Assembly: GCA_013376985.1 (NCBI GenBank)
Contig: JACABB010000001.1
Location: 395,956 to 459,955 of the forward strand
Length of the DNA: 64,000 nt
Source: Bacteroidales bacterium
Lineage (GTDB): Bacteria; Bacteroidota; Bacteroidia; Bacteroidales; Tenuifilaceae
Direction of reading: 5' to 3'
Positions within the stretch are counted from its first letter, which is position 1, and each line of letters opens with the position of its first letter. The notes under the pieces are model-generated. The model ran no database searches. It was not told the DNA's origin and worked only from the letters and a program-made list of their open reading frames with translations. Position numbers and translations under genes: made by a program. Of the stretch, positions 44,078-53,905 are shown piece after piece.

Positions 44078-46855
44078 TTAGTGTGCTTCAAGCCAATTAT
44101 TACCTATGCCAATTTCAACATCTAGGGGAACTGATAGTTTAGCAACTTGAGTCATAGATCTTTTAACGATCTCTTTTATCTGCTCAATTTCAGGTTTGTA
44201 GACTTCAAGCACAAGTTCGTCGTGAACCTGAATGATCATTTTAGAATTAAGGTTTTTATCCGCAAGTTCTTGGTGAATTTTTATCATCGCCAACTTGATA
44301 ACATCCGCAGCCGAACCCTGAATAGGTGCGTTTATGGCATTTCGCTCAGCAAGGCCTCTTACGGTGGCATTATTTGATTTAATATCTGTTAAATAACGCT
44401 TCCTGTCGAATATTGTAGAAACCCATCCCTTGTCCCTTGCGTTTTTAATACAGTTTTCCATGTATTCTTTAACCCCTTTGTAGGTGTTAAAATAACCATC
44501 TATTAATTCTTTTGCATCGGTTCGGGATATTGAAAGTCTTTGAGACAAACCGAATGAAGAAATGCCATAAATCATTCCAAAATTTGCAGTTTTTGCTCTG
44601 CTTCGTTGTTCCCTTGTGACTTCTGCAAGAGGGATCTTGAATATTTTTGCAGCAGTTGCCGTATGGATATCTTCTCCTTGATGAAATGCTTCGAGCAGCG
44701 AGGGATCCTTGCTCATGTGAGCCATCAACCTAAGTTCAATTTGGGAGTAGTCGGCTGATAGTATTAAGTAATCATCAGAGGATGGAACAAACGCTTTTCG
44801 AATTTCACGACCTTTTTCGTCTCGAATTGGAATATTTTGGAGATTTGGATTATTTGAACTTAACCGACCCGTTGAAGCTACCGCTTGATTAAATGAAGTA
44901 TGTATTTTCCCTGTTTTAGAATTTACAAGTAATGGCAAGGCTTCAACGTAGGTTGAAAGCAATTTCTTTAAAGATCTAAATTCTAATATTTTATCAATAA
45001 TTGGATGTTTGTCTTTGTATTTGAGTAATTCCTCTTCCCCGGTTGCATATTGTTTCGTCTTTGTCATTTTCACATCCGAGGCGATTTTTAGTTTTTCAAA
45101 AAGGACCTCGCCTAGTTGTTTTGGGGATGAAATATTAAGATCGGAAACACCTGAAATTAATTTAATTTCATCGTCAAGAGCGATTAATTCTAGATTTAAT
45201 GATTTAGCAAACTCGCTAAGATTTTGAACGTTGATTTGAACGCCTGCTCTTTCAATATCAGCAAGCACCTCAATTAATGGTGCTTCTATGGTTTTATAAA
45301 GTTCTAAAAGACCTTCATCTACAAGTTTTTTGTATAATACCTCCTTTAGTTGAAAGGCAAGGTCTGCATCCTCACAAGCATATATTGAGATTTTGTCAAT
45401 TGGAACGCTTCGCATTGAAATCTGACTAGCACCCTTTTTTCCTATCAAATCCTCAATAACAATTGGCTTATAGCCAAGCAATTGTTCCGAAAGAATATTG
45501 AGGTTATGACGCATATCTGGTTCTACCAAATAATGGGCAATCATTGTGTCAAATAAGAAACCCCTTAAATTAATGCCATAGTTTTTAAGCATCAGGAGAT
45601 CAAACTTAATATTTTGACCAATCTTTGGTTTATTGATATCCTCCAAAACGGCCTTAAATTCTTGAAGAACTTGATTTGCTTCTGTTTGATTAACAGGAAT
45701 TGGAACATACCAGGCTTTAAAAGGGGCTGTGGCAAATGATAGTCCAACGAGTTGACTTGTATAAAGATCGAGCCCTGTTGTTTCAGTATCAAATGCAAAT
45801 TCATTTACGCTATTAAGCACCGCTATAAGAATTTTGCGCTCATCAGCAGTTGCAGCAACCCTATAATCGTACGTATAATCATAAAGGGTTTTTAGATTAT
45901 GATCTGGAGCAACTGGTTGAGAGGCTACTTCACCAAAAAGATTACCCTGAACGAAACTATCTTTTTTTACCTCTTTAACATCGATTTTAGTAGATATCTC
46001 TTTTAACATTGAACGAAACTCAAGTTCCTCTAACATTTTTCTGAACTCAATAGGATCTGGTTCTTTCCTTTCAAAGCTATTAATATCTTGGTTCAGCGTT
46101 AGGTCGATTTTAATGGTAACCAATGTTCTAGCAAGAAGTAGTTGATCCTTGGATTCTTCAATGTTTGTTCTCTGTGCTTTGGATAGTTTATCGGTATTTT
46201 GAAGGAGATTGTCTATTGAGCCATATTTTGAAATTAAATCGGCTGCTGTTTTTTCGCCAATCCCTTTTACGCCAGGTACATTATCTGATGTATCACCCCA
46301 GAGAGCAAGTATATCGATGAACTGAGAAGGGTTATTTATTTTGTAATCGTTACAAAAAGCATCGGAAGTGACGGTTTCCATTTCACCACCCCCTTTGCCA
46401 GGCTTAATAATCTTTATATTTTGGGATAGGAGTTGACCGTAATCTTTATCGGGAGTCATCATAAATACCTCATATCCCAAAGGATCGGCCTGTGTTGCTA
46501 GGGTACCAATAATATCATCGGCTTCATATCCCTTTAGTTCAACAATAGGTATATTCATTACCTCCAGAAGACGCTTGATAATTGGAATTGCCAAGCGAAT
46601 ATCTTCTGGCGTTTCTTGTCTATTGGCCTTATAATCAGGGTAAAGTTCGGTTCGAAAGGTAGGTCCAGATAGATCGAAGGCTACCGCTAAGTGTGTCGGT
46701 TCAATCTTCTTAAGCGCATCAAGTAGCGTTTTTATGAAGCCGTAAATAGCAGAGGTATTCAATCCTTTGCTAGTTTTTATCGGGCGATTGATAAAAGCAA
46801 AGTAGGCTCTGTAAATCAGGGCGTATGCATCGATGAGTAGAAGTTTTTTTTGCAT
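44078..46855 (-). CDS. polA: DNA polymerase I
   Basis: A 925-residue Pol I with three domains: 5'-3' exonuclease (about 1-290, LLLIDAYALIYRAYFAF), 3'-5' exonuclease (about 345-525) and polymerase (about 540-925). The proofreading motifs are intact (FDTETTGLD, GQNIKFDLLML, ACEDADLAF). Polymerase motifs A (DYSQIELRLMAH), B (RSRAKTANFGMIYGISSFGL) and C (IQVHDELVLEV) are present. It repairs DNA and removes Okazaki primers. It is followed upstream by queD 11 bp away, so they are probably co-transcribed. Confidence 0.97.
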   Translation of the reverse strand: MQKKLLLIDAYALIYRAYFAFINRPIKTSKGLNTSAIYGFIKTLLDALKKIEPTHLAVAFDLSGPTFRTELYPDYKANRQETPEDIRLAIPIIKRLLEVMNIPIVELKGYEADDIIGTLATQADPLGYEVFMMTPDKDYGQLLSQNIKIIKPGKGGGEMETVTSDAFCNDYKINNPSQFIDILALWGDTSDNVPGVKGIGEKTAADLISKYGSIDNLLQNTDKLSKAQRTNIEESKDQLLLARTLVTIKIDLTLNQDINSFERKEPDPIEFRKMLEELEFRSMLKEISTKIDVKEVKKDSFVQGNLFGEVASQPVAPDHNLKTLYDYTYDYRVAATADERKILIAVLNSVNEFAFDTETTGLDLYTSQLVGLSFATAPFKAWYVPIPVNQTEANQVLQEFKAVLEDINKPKIGQNIKFDLLMLKNYGINLRGFLFDTMIAHYLVEPDMRHNLNILSEQLLGYKPIVIEDLIGKKGASQISMRSVPIDKISIYACEDADLAFQLKEVLYKKLVDEGLLELYKTIEAPLIEVLADIERAGVQINVQNLSEFAKSLNLELIALDDEIKLISGVSDLNISSPKQLGEVLFEKLKIASDVKMTKTKQYATGEEELLKYKDKHPIIDKILEFRSLKKLLSTYVEALPLLVNSKTGKIHTSFNQAVASTGRLSSNNPNLQNIPIRDEKGREIRKAFVPSSDDYLILSADYSQIELRLMAHMSKDPSLLEAFHQGEDIHTATAAKIFKIPLAEVTREQRSRAKTANFGMIYGISSFGLSQRLSISRTDAKELIDGYFNTYKGVKEYMENCIKNARDKGWVSTIFDRKRYLTDIKSNNATVRGLAERNAINAPIQGSAADVIKLAMIKIHQELADKNLNSKMIIQVHDELVLEVYKPEIEQIKEIVKRSMTQVAKLSVPLDVEIGIGNNWLEAH

Positions 46856-46866
46856 CTGAAATTCTA

Positions 46867-47313
46867 TTAAAGATTATCTGAAGCGTACCATTCTGCGAAT
46901 GATGTTGCTGTTTCGTTTAGTTTAAGATGATGGAGTTTTACCCCATTGGGTAGTCTGGAAGAAATAATATCGGCAAAGTAAGGCAATAGATTTTCGCATG
47001 TAGGCTGGAATGGGAGCGATTCAATTTTTCCAAAACTCTCTGCACGTAAGGTTTTTAGCATCGATGATTTTTGGTTAAGTAGTAGGGCATGGTCGAAACG
47101 ACAGATAATGTTTTCATTCACTATCTTTTTTAAATCGCCAAAATCCATTATCATTCCCAATTTTGGATTCGATTCAGAAGAAATTGGACTACCAATAACT
47201 GTTACGAATAGCACATAAGAGTGACCATGAATATTGCGACAAGCACCATCATAACCTTCAAGTGCATGAGCAAGTTCAAAATGGAACTCCTTGGTTAGCC
47301 GAATTAATGCCAT
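46867..47313 (-). CDS. queD: 6-carboxytetrahydropterin synthase
   Basis: A 148-residue QueD/PTPS family enzyme that makes 6-carboxy-tetrahydropterin from dihydroneopterin triphosphate in queuosine synthesis. The zinc histidines are in FELAHALEG and NIHGHSY, the catalytic cysteine in GACRNIHGH, and the catalytic Asp-His in FDHALLL. The C-terminus has LNETATSFAEW. It precedes polA by 11 bp on the same strand. Confidence 0.93.
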   Translation of the reverse strand: MALIRLTKEFHFELAHALEGYDGACRNIHGHSYVLFVTVIGSPISSESNPKLGMIMDFGDLKKIVNENIICRFDHALLLNQKSSMLKTLRAESFGKIESLPFQPTCENLLPYFADIISSRLPNGVKLHHLKLNETATSFAEWYASDNL

Positions 47314-47413
47314 AATACCTTAAATTTTACAGAAATAAAAACCGTATTTGTTATACTGTTGGTTGATAATAAATGAGATGCAAAAAAATTTTCTGGGATT
47401 GTTTCGAATTCCC

Positions 47414-47713
47414 TTAAACCGTGCATCTTCCAATACAATCGAGAATTTTGGAAAGATTTTCGTTTTTTAAAAAATAATGAGTGTTCTTTCCTTCTCTTTT
47501 AGATGATAAAACCCCTTTATCCTTTAATATACCTAAATGGTGAGAGGTGGTAGATTGTTCAATATCTAATTTCTCGTGAATTTCGGTAACTGTCATTCTC
47601 CTGCCGTCTTCAAGTAGACTTATTATTGATATTCTCATTGGATGTGCGATTGCCTTTAGCATGTTAACAGCCTTTTCAAGTTGTTCAACATTTAATTCTC
47701 TCTTTTGTTGCAT
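47414..47713 (-). CDS. ArsR family winged-helix regulator
   Basis: A 99-residue HTH protein (AIAHPMRISIISLLEDGRRMTVTEIHEKLDIEQSTTSHHLGILKDKGVL) of the ArsR/SmtB fold. The only cysteines (CIGRC) are at the C-terminus, a possible metal or redox site. The ligand is unknown. Confidence 0.9.
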   Translation of the reverse strand: MQQKRELNVEQLEKAVNMLKAIAHPMRISIISLLEDGRRMTVTEIHEKLDIEQSTTSHHLGILKDKGVLSSKREGKNTHYFLKNENLSKILDCIGRCTV

Positions 47714-47738
47714 GATTTAATAGTAGTAGAGTCAAATA

Positions 47739-47746
47739 CAAATATA
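47739..47746 (-). promoter_or_regulatory. Candidate -7 element for the ArsR gene
   Basis: TATATTTG on the minus strand, 25 bp upstream of the ATG; matches TAnnTTTG. Confidence 0.45.
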
Positions 47747-47904
47747 TTAATAATTAACTTTTACCTTGTGTCGTAGAATCAATTATTAAAATTTGATTTG
47801 CTTGTAAATCCTTATTTTTACTCTTTTAAACATATTACAAAAAGAATAAGCTATCAAGGATTAAAAAAATAGTTAATTTGCCATGTAAAATAAATCGAAT
47901 CAGA

Positions 47905-48879
47905 ATGTCAAAACTCGATGATATTAAGAAGCCTGTAAATCATGATTTAAATGAATTTGAGCCATACTTTCGTAACTCTATGAGTTCGAAAGTGCCTCTT
48001 CTTGATGTTATTACAAACTACATATATCGACGAAAAGGAAAACAGCTTAGACCTCTGATTGTGTTCCTTTCAGCAGGATTGAATGGGAAGATCAACCAGT
48101 CAACATACGTTGCTGCAGGTATGATAGAGTTACTGCATACTGCAACGTTAATTCATGATGATGTGGTGGATGAAGCTTATGAACGTAGAGGTTTTTTTTC
48201 AATAAATGCCCTTTGGCGATCCAAAATTGCTGTTCTGGTTGGTGATTACCTGCTTTCCAAAGGGCTTTTGCTATCGATTGAGAAAAATGAGATAGAATTG
48301 CTAAGAATAATGAGTCAAGCGGTAAAGGATATGAGTGAAGGAGAGCTCTTACAGATTGAACGCTCAAGAAAAATGGATATTGATGAGAGTACCTATTTTG
48401 AAATTATCCAAAAGAAAACGGCGAGTTTATTAGCTTCTTGTGCAGCAAATGGCGCAAGTTCTGTAAGTGCTACTCCAGAAATGATTCAGCGGATGAAAGA
48501 TTTTGGAACATACCTAGGAATGGCTTTTCAAATTAAGGATGACCTTTTCGATTATCAACCCCAAGGTATAATTGGTAAACCAACAGGAAATGATATTAAA
48601 GAGAAAAAACTTACTCTTCCATTGATTTATTCACTCACCAAGGTTCAAAAAAGCGAGCAATCGGATGTTTTAAAATTAGTGAGGAGTAGCAAAAAAAGCA
48701 GCAAAGCAGTTGAAAAGGTTGTTGCTTTTGTGCAAAAGAATGGAGGCCTTGATTATTCAACTCAAAAAATGGAAGAATTCAAAGACAAGGCATTACAGAT
48801 ATTAGCTCTTTACCCAGAATCTGAGTTTAGATCATCACTTGAGATGTTAACGGATTATGTTGTGGAAAGAAGAAAATAG
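47905..48879 (+). CDS. Polyprenyl synthetase (trans-isoprenyl diphosphate synthase)
   Basis: Counted from ATG 47905 (MSKLDDIKKPVNHDL, 324 residues); a TTG 27 bp upstream is less likely. The two aspartate-rich motifs are HDDVVDEAYERRG (first DDxxD, here DDVVD) and KDDLFDYQ (second DDxxD). It condenses isopentenyl diphosphate units to an all-trans polyprenyl diphosphate, probably for quinone side chains. It faces the cvpA-like gene 47 bp downstream. Confidence 0.93.
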   Translation: MSKLDDIKKPVNHDLNEFEPYFRNSMSSKVPLLDVITNYIYRRKGKQLRPLIVFLSAGLNGKINQSTYVAAGMIELLHTATLIHDDVVDEAYERRGFFSINALWRSKIAVLVGDYLLSKGLLLSIEKNEIELLRIMSQAVKDMSEGELLQIERSRKMDIDESTYFEIIQKKTASLLASCAANGASSVSATPEMIQRMKDFGTYLGMAFQIKDDLFDYQPQGIIGKPTGNDIKEKKLTLPLIYSLTKVQKSEQSDVLKLVRSSKKSSKAVEKVVAFVQKNGGLDYSTQKMEEFKDKALQILALYPESEFRSSLEMLTDYVVERRK

Positions 48880-48926
48880 TTTAGTTGTTGTTTTTTATCG
48901 CTAAATAGTTAATAATTCCAAGTACT

Positions 48927-49454
48927 ATGAGTTTTATTGATATCATTCTAATCGCAATTTTTATTTTTGCGGGATTTCATGGCTACAAAAAAGGTTTTGT
49001 TAGCCAGTTTGCATCATTGGCTGGATTACTCCTTGGAATCTGGGGTGCAATTAAGTTCTCAGATTATACAGCGGGATTATTGACAGAACATTTCCATATT
49101 ACAACGCAGTATTTACCCTTAATTGCATTCGCAATAACCTTTGGTATTATTGTAGTTGGGGTTCATTTCCTTGGTAATATTGTTGAAGGATTATTCGAAA
49201 TGGCGTTCCTTGGTTTTGCAAATAGCATACTTGGAGTGGTTTTTGGTGTTCTTAAGACGGCATTTATCCTCAGTGTTATATTAGTTATTATGGGAAAAGC
49301 AGACATAAAAATGAAATTTTTACCAAAGGATATTTCCGAAAAATCACTTTTCTACCACCCGATTGAACGTTTAGCCCCATCTATCTTTCCCGATCTGAAT
49401 TTTGATGAAATTAAAACAAAACTAAAAGAGACATTTCATCCTGTTAATCCTTAA
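48927..49454 (+). CDS. CvpA family membrane protein
   Basis: A 175-residue protein with four membrane segments (IDIILIAIFIFAGFHGYKKG is the family N-terminus). CvpA homologues are linked to bile and envelope stress tolerance and colicin V export in other bacteria. No exact role is known here. Confidence 0.88.
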   Translation: MSFIDIILIAIFIFAGFHGYKKGFVSQFASLAGLLLGIWGAIKFSDYTAGLLTEHFHITTQYLPLIAFAITFGIIVVGVHFLGNIVEGLFEMAFLGFANSILGVVFGVLKTAFILSVILVIMGKADIKMKFLPKDISEKSLFYHPIERLAPSIFPDLNFDEIKTKLKETFHPVNP

Positions 49455-49503
49455 GAGATATAATCAGATGTATATTGATCTCTGAAAATATAAACCTAGT
49501 ATT

Positions 49504-50049
49504 ATGGGAATATTCAATTTTTCTCAGAAAAAGAAAGAAGCTCCAAACATAAAGGATATGGTTTGGATGAACCGATCGGCAAAGTTAGGGGGTTGCTTGA
49601 AACTTATTCAAGAGCAAAAAGATGTTGCGGTTGTTGCATGGTTCTCAAAAACGCAAGAAGAGTTTCATCATTTTTTGAATGAACAGCATGGTCTTGACAT
49701 TGAAATTCACCTAGCACAAACGATAATATCAACAAAAATATCTAATATAAAACTTATTCTTCTTGAGCATTTCCCATTGCGTAATAAAGAGGAAAATCTA
49801 ATCTTAAACCTAAACCCCACGGAGGTAGTCGTTTTAAATTCTTTAGATGAACCATTATTTGAGGTGTTTGGAAGTGAGGAGATAATCCGACTGATGAAAA
49901 ATTTGGGAATGAAAGAGGATGAGATGATAGAACACCCAATGATTAGTAAATCAATTGTGAGGGCTCAGCAAAAACTTGAACAAAAAGTCACATATGAAAA
50001 CTCAGCGAATTCTTCAAAGGAATGGTTTGAACGAAATGGTTCTATTTGA
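49504..50049 (+). CDS. Stand-alone SecA NBD2/scaffold-like protein
   Basis: A 181-residue protein. Residues about 118-157 (DEPLFEVFGSEEI, IIRLMKNLGMKEDEMIEHP, MISKSIVRAQQKLE) align in register with SecA, where E. coli has an LxxEDALMRIFASDRV, MMRKLGMKPGEAIEHP and AIANAQRKVE run. The upstream part (VAVVAWFSKTQEEFHHFL) resembles the start of SecA's second nucleotide-binding domain. The conserved arginine-rich QLRGRAGRQGD motif and the N-terminal Walker-containing domain are absent, so no ATPase is expected. It is between the cvpA-like and M48 peptidase genes. The role is unknown. Confidence 0.72.
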   Translation: MGIFNFSQKKKEAPNIKDMVWMNRSAKLGGCLKLIQEQKDVAVVAWFSKTQEEFHHFLNEQHGLDIEIHLAQTIISTKISNIKLILLEHFPLRNKEENLILNLNPTEVVVLNSLDEPLFEVFGSEEIIRLMKNLGMKEDEMIEHPMISKSIVRAQQKLEQKVTYENSANSSKEWFERNGSI

Positions 50050-50105
50050 GTTAGGATAAAGAATATTATAAAAAATTGTATACGATGATTTAGTATTAAT
50101 AGAAT

Positions 50106-51410
50106 ATGAAAATCTTAATTCTTGCCGGTTTAATAAGTTTAACTACGCTTACTAAGGCGAACAATACGTTACAAGTACCATTAAATAAAGATACCATTGC
50201 AGTTAAAACTGAAGTTTTTGATCCAGAAATAGCGACTCAAAAATATCTTGATACGCTTACCCCTGAAGAAAAAGAAAAATCGGATGCATACTTTGAAGGG
50301 GGTTACTGGCTGATGCTTTGGAATGTTATCCTCATAATTATTATTACTTGGGTGTTTTTGTCATTAGGATTATCTCGATGGATAAAGGGAATAGCCATAA
50401 AGGCAAAAAACATTAATCTTCAAAACTTAATTTACATTTTCTTATATTTTTTGTTTGCTTTCCTATTAATTTTTCCGCTTAATATTTATCAAGGATTTTT
50501 TCGAGAACATCAGTATAATCTGTCTAATTTATCGTTTGGTGGATGGTTGGGCGATGAATTGAAAATTCTTGTTTTAACATTAATTTTTGGTAGCATTATT
50601 TTACTTGCTATTTATAAGGTGATTAGAAAAGTGAAACAGGACTGGTGGATTTGGGCTAGTGGGATTGCTTTTGTTTTTATAGTGTTTGGAATGTTTATAG
50701 GTCCTGTTTTTATTACTCCGATTTTTAATAGATACAAGCCACTTGAAGAGGGAAAATTAAAAAATGAGATCTTATCATTGGCAAGAGCGAATGGCGTACC
50801 AGCAGAAAATGTTTACCAATTCGATGCTTCAAAGCAAAGTAAAAGAATAAGCGCAAATGTAAGCGGTTTTGGAAATACAATAAGGATTTCGTTGAACGAT
50901 AACTTGTTAAAAAGATGCTCCATTTCCGAAGTGAGATCCGTAATGGCTCACGAAATGGGTCATTATGTTCTAAACCATATACACAAAGGAATTATTCTTC
51001 TGATAATTGTTCTTGTAATTGCATTTGCACTAGTTAATTGGTGTTTGAATAAATCAATAAGTAGATGGGGTGAAAAATGGAACATCAACAATATTGATGA
51101 TATTGGTAGTTTGCCCCTACTCGTGTTACTATTCACTCTGTTTTTCTATTTTTCAAAACCTATAATTAATAACTTTTCACGAACAATTGAAATTGAAGCC
51201 GATTACTTTAGTTTGAATGCTGCGCAAGAACCCGATGGATTTGCCTACATTGCAATGAAGTTATCCGAATATAGAAAAATTAGCCCTGGACATTTGGAGG
51301 AAATTATTTTCTTTGATCATCCAAGCGGAAAAACAAGGGTGCATAACGCAATGATTTGGAAGGCGGAACATCTTAATAAACCTGTTAATGTAAAACCTCA
51401 AAAAGAATAA
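50106..51410 (+). CDS. M48 family (Ste24-like) metallopeptidase
   Basis: A 434-residue integral membrane zinc protease with a signal-like start, about seven membrane segments, the HExxH motif in MAHEMGHYVLNH and the downstream zinc glutamate in IEIEADYFSL. Ste24 types cleave near membrane-bound C-terminal CaaX-like or proofread clogged translocons. Its neighbour is a SecA-related gene, which makes a link to translocation tempting but untested. Confidence 0.93.
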   Translation: MKILILAGLISLTTLTKANNTLQVPLNKDTIAVKTEVFDPEIATQKYLDTLTPEEKEKSDAYFEGGYWLMLWNVILIIIITWVFLSLGLSRWIKGIAIKAKNINLQNLIYIFLYFLFAFLLIFPLNIYQGFFREHQYNLSNLSFGGWLGDELKILVLTLIFGSIILLAIYKVIRKVKQDWWIWASGIAFVFIVFGMFIGPVFITPIFNRYKPLEEGKLKNEILSLARANGVPAENVYQFDASKQSKRISANVSGFGNTIRISLNDNLLKRCSISEVRSVMAHEMGHYVLNHIHKGIILLIIVLVIAFALVNWCLNKSISRWGEKWNINNIDDIGSLPLLVLLFTLFFYFSKPIINNFSRTIEIEADYFSLNAAQEPDGFAYIAMKLSEYRKISPGHLEEIIFFDHPSGKTRVHNAMIWKAEHLNKPVNVKPQKE

Positions 51411-51462
51411 AAAAGATGCTGGATGCAGGGTTTTATTGTAAGACATGTTTAGAATTGATTAT

Positions 51463-51470
51463 TATCTTTG
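51463..51470 (+). promoter_or_regulatory. Promoter -7 element for tyrS
   Basis: TATCTTTG, 16 bp before the tyrS ATG; matches TAnnTTTG. No TTTG at the expected spacing. Confidence 0.55.
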
Positions 51471-51486
51471 AGAAATTTTTTTTGAT

Positions 51487-52779
51487 ATGAATTTTATTGA
51501 AGAGTTAAAATGGAGAGGTATGATTCATGATATCATGCCAGGAGCAGAAGAGTTGTTAAAGAAAGAAATGACGGCTGCTTATATCGGTTTCGACCCAACT
51601 GCCGATTCCTTACATGTGGGCAGTTTTGCTCAAATAATGCTACTGAAACGCTTTCAGATTGCTGGACATAAACCCATCGCACTTGTTGGTGGTGCAACAG
51701 GAATGATTGGCGATCCTTCTGGAAAATCGCAAGAGAGAAATTTACTTGATGAAAAGACTCTTCAGAAAAATTTGGATGGAATAAAAGCACAGTTATCAAA
51801 ATTTCTTGATTTTGATTCAGATGCTTCGAATAAAGCGGAAATGGTGAATAACTACGATTGGATGAAAGATTATACTTTTCTTGAATTCATTCGTGATATC
51901 GGCAAGCACATCACCGTTAATTATATGATGTCGAAAGATTCTGTAAAGAAACGCTTAGGCGAAGAGTCAAAAACAGGTATGTCCTTTACAGAATTTACAT
52001 ATCAGTTGGTTCAAGGCTACGATTTTCTTCACCTATATCAGAATAATAACTGCAAACTTCAGATGGGCGGCTCGGATCAGTGGGGAAATATTACAACTGG
52101 AACTGAACTCATAAGACGAAAAACTGGAGGTGAGGCTTTTGCTTTAACTATTCCACTTGTTACAAAATCAGATGGTGGAAAATTTGGTAAGACCGAGCAG
52201 GGAAATGTATGGCTCGATTCGAGATATACATCGCCTTACCGTTTTTACCAATTCTGGCTTAACGTTTCGGATGATGATGCGGCAAAGTATATCAAGATAT
52301 TTACCTTGTTAACAAAGCAGGAGGTTGATGCTTTGACTCTTGAGCATAATCAGTCGCCACATCTTAGAATATTGCAGAAAAAACTTGCCGAATTAGTTAC
52401 AACAATGGTGCATTCTGAAGCGGATTATCAGATGGCCGTTGAAGCATCTGGGATTCTTTTTGGAAATGCAACTGCCGATACATTAAAGAAACTTGATGAG
52501 GAAACCTTTCTTTCTGTGTTTGAAGGAGTATCTACGTTTGATGTTTCCCTTGATAATTTTGAAAAAGGAACTCCCTTCTCAACTTTAGCAGTGGAGTGTG
52601 CAGCAGTCTTTCCATCTAAAGGAGAACTTCGTAGGTTGATTCAAGGTGGCGGAATTAGCATCAATAAGGAAAAGGTTATCGATTCAGAAATGCTTATTAA
52701 TACTAATCACCTGATAAACAATAAGTACCTTTTAGTTCAGAAGGGAAAGAAGAACTATATCATTATTCGAGTGATCTAA
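51487..52779 (+). CDS. tyrS: Tyrosyl-tRNA synthetase
   Basis: A 430-residue class I synthetase. The HIGH-type motif is HVGSF (residues 40-44), the second signature [11 protein letters not shown], and the tyrosine pocket QGYDFLHL and GGSDQWGNI. The C-terminal S4 domain is present ([17 protein letters not shown]). It charges tRNA-Tyr with tyrosine. Confidence 0.97.
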   Translation: MNFIEELKWRGMIHDIMPGAEELLKKEMTAAYIGFDPTADSLHVGSFAQIMLLKRFQIAGHKPIALVGGATGMIGDPSGKSQERNLLDEKTLQKNLDGIKAQLSKFLDFDSDASNKAEMVNNYDWMKDYTFLEFIRDIGKHITVNYMMSKDSVKKRLGEESKTGMSFTEFTYQLVQGYDFLHLYQNNNCKLQMGGSDQWGNITTGTELIRRKTGGEAFALTIPLVTKSDGGKFGKTEQGNVWLDSRYTSPYRFYQFWLNVSDDDAAKYIKIFTLLTKQEVDALTLEHNQSPHLRILQKKLAELVTTMVHSEADYQMAVEASGILFGNATADTLKKLDEETFLSVFEGVSTFDVSLDNFEKGTPFSTLAVECAAVFPSKGELRRLIQGGGISINKEKVIDSEMLINTNHLINNKYLLVQKGKKNYIIIRVI

Positions 52780-52821
52780 ACTTTCAATTCTACATACAAA
52801 AAACAGAACTTTCTCGTTATT

Positions 52822-52848
52822 AAATCATTGCTTAAATAGCAATGATTT
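52822..52848 (+). terminator. 10-bp inverted repeat after tyrS
   Basis: AAATCATTGC (52822-52831), 7-base loop, GCAATGATTT (52839-52848). The following T-run is weak (GTAACTTATTTT), so it may be a modest terminator or a leader for the Wzz gene. Confidence 0.5.
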
Positions 52849-52885
52849 GTAACTTATTTTAGGGAACAATAATTAGAACCTTATA

Positions 52886-53902
52886 TTGATGGAATCTGCA
52901 AAGAACGAATTTAATCTTAACTCAACCAATCTTATACAATTGATTTGGAGTAAACGCAAACTGATGATGTGGATTGGCGCAATTGCATTTGTTGTTTCGC
53001 TAGTTGCATCATTTCTAATTACTCCAATGTTTAAGGCAACGGCAATTATCTATCCACCAATTAATAACCAACCATCCAAGGAGCTTTTAACATCAAACGT
53101 GCAAGCAGGGTTGACGGTGTTTGGTGAGAGCAAAGAATCGGAACAGCTTCTACAGGTGCTTTCATCAGGTACTTTAAGGGATATTGTTATAAAGAAACTC
53201 AATCTTACTGCAAATTGGGGAATAAAATCCGACGATATGTATTCGCGGTATAAGACCTATGGTATTTATAATGATAATATCAAATTTAGGCCAACGCAAT
53301 ATCTAAGCGTTGAGGTTGAGGTGATGGATGCTTCCCCTGCGATGTCAGCAAAGATCGCTAACACTATTGTTGCTGTTGAGGATAGTTTGATGCTTGCAAT
53401 TAAGGCTCAGGTTGCTAAAAAAGGCTTATTAGTTGTTGAGGAGCAGTATAAACTGGGTTTAGCGGAAATGAAAAATTTGGAGGACTCCTTAACTAAAATA
53501 ATGAAGAATGGAGTAATTCATATACAATCTCAAACGCAAGAGTTCTATAGAGCCTATGCTAAGGCTGTTGCAAAGAATGAAACCAACGCAATTATTGCTC
53601 TTGATAAAAAGATTGAACCGTTAAAAAAGTATGGTGGCAAATATGTAAGATACATGGAGGAAATTCAGAATAAAGCCATTCAGATAACAGAACTTAGCAA
53701 CAGTTTAAAAACAATGCAAATTGAGGCATCTCAAAAAATTCCTAGCCAGTTTGTTGTTGATTGGGCTTCTGTTCCTGATAAAAAAGCCTATCCAAAAAAA
53801 TCCATAGTAATTATTTTATCTACTCTATCAGCACTCTTTTTCGGAGTATTTTTGATTGTTATTGCCGACTTTATTAAGAACCTACTCAAAGAGGAAAAAT
53901 AA
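52886..53902 (+). CDS. Wzz-like polysaccharide chain-length protein
   Basis: A 338-residue inner-membrane protein with membrane segments near residues 30-50 (MWIGAIAFVVSLVASFLI) and near the C-terminus (IVIILSTLSALFFGVFLIVIADF), with a periplasmic coiled coil between. The topology matches Wzz/chain-length determinants. No tyrosine kinase domain is fused. It is 3 bp from the ligase/polymerase gene. Confidence 0.85.
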   Translation: MMESAKNEFNLNSTNLIQLIWSKRKLMMWIGAIAFVVSLVASFLITPMFKATAIIYPPINNQPSKELLTSNVQAGLTVFGESKESEQLLQVLSSGTLRDIVIKKLNLTANWGIKSDDMYSRYKTYGIYNDNIKFRPTQYLSVEVEVMDASPAMSAKIANTIVAVEDSLMLAIKAQVAKKGLLVVEEQYKLGLAEMKNLEDSLTKIMKNGVIHIQSQTQEFYRAYAKAVAKNETNAIIALDKKIEPLKKYGGKYVRYMEEIQNKAIQITELSNSLKTMQIEASQKIPSQFVVDWASVPDKKAYPKKSIVIILSTLSALFFGVFLIVIADFIKNLLKEEK

Positions 53903-53905
53903 ACT

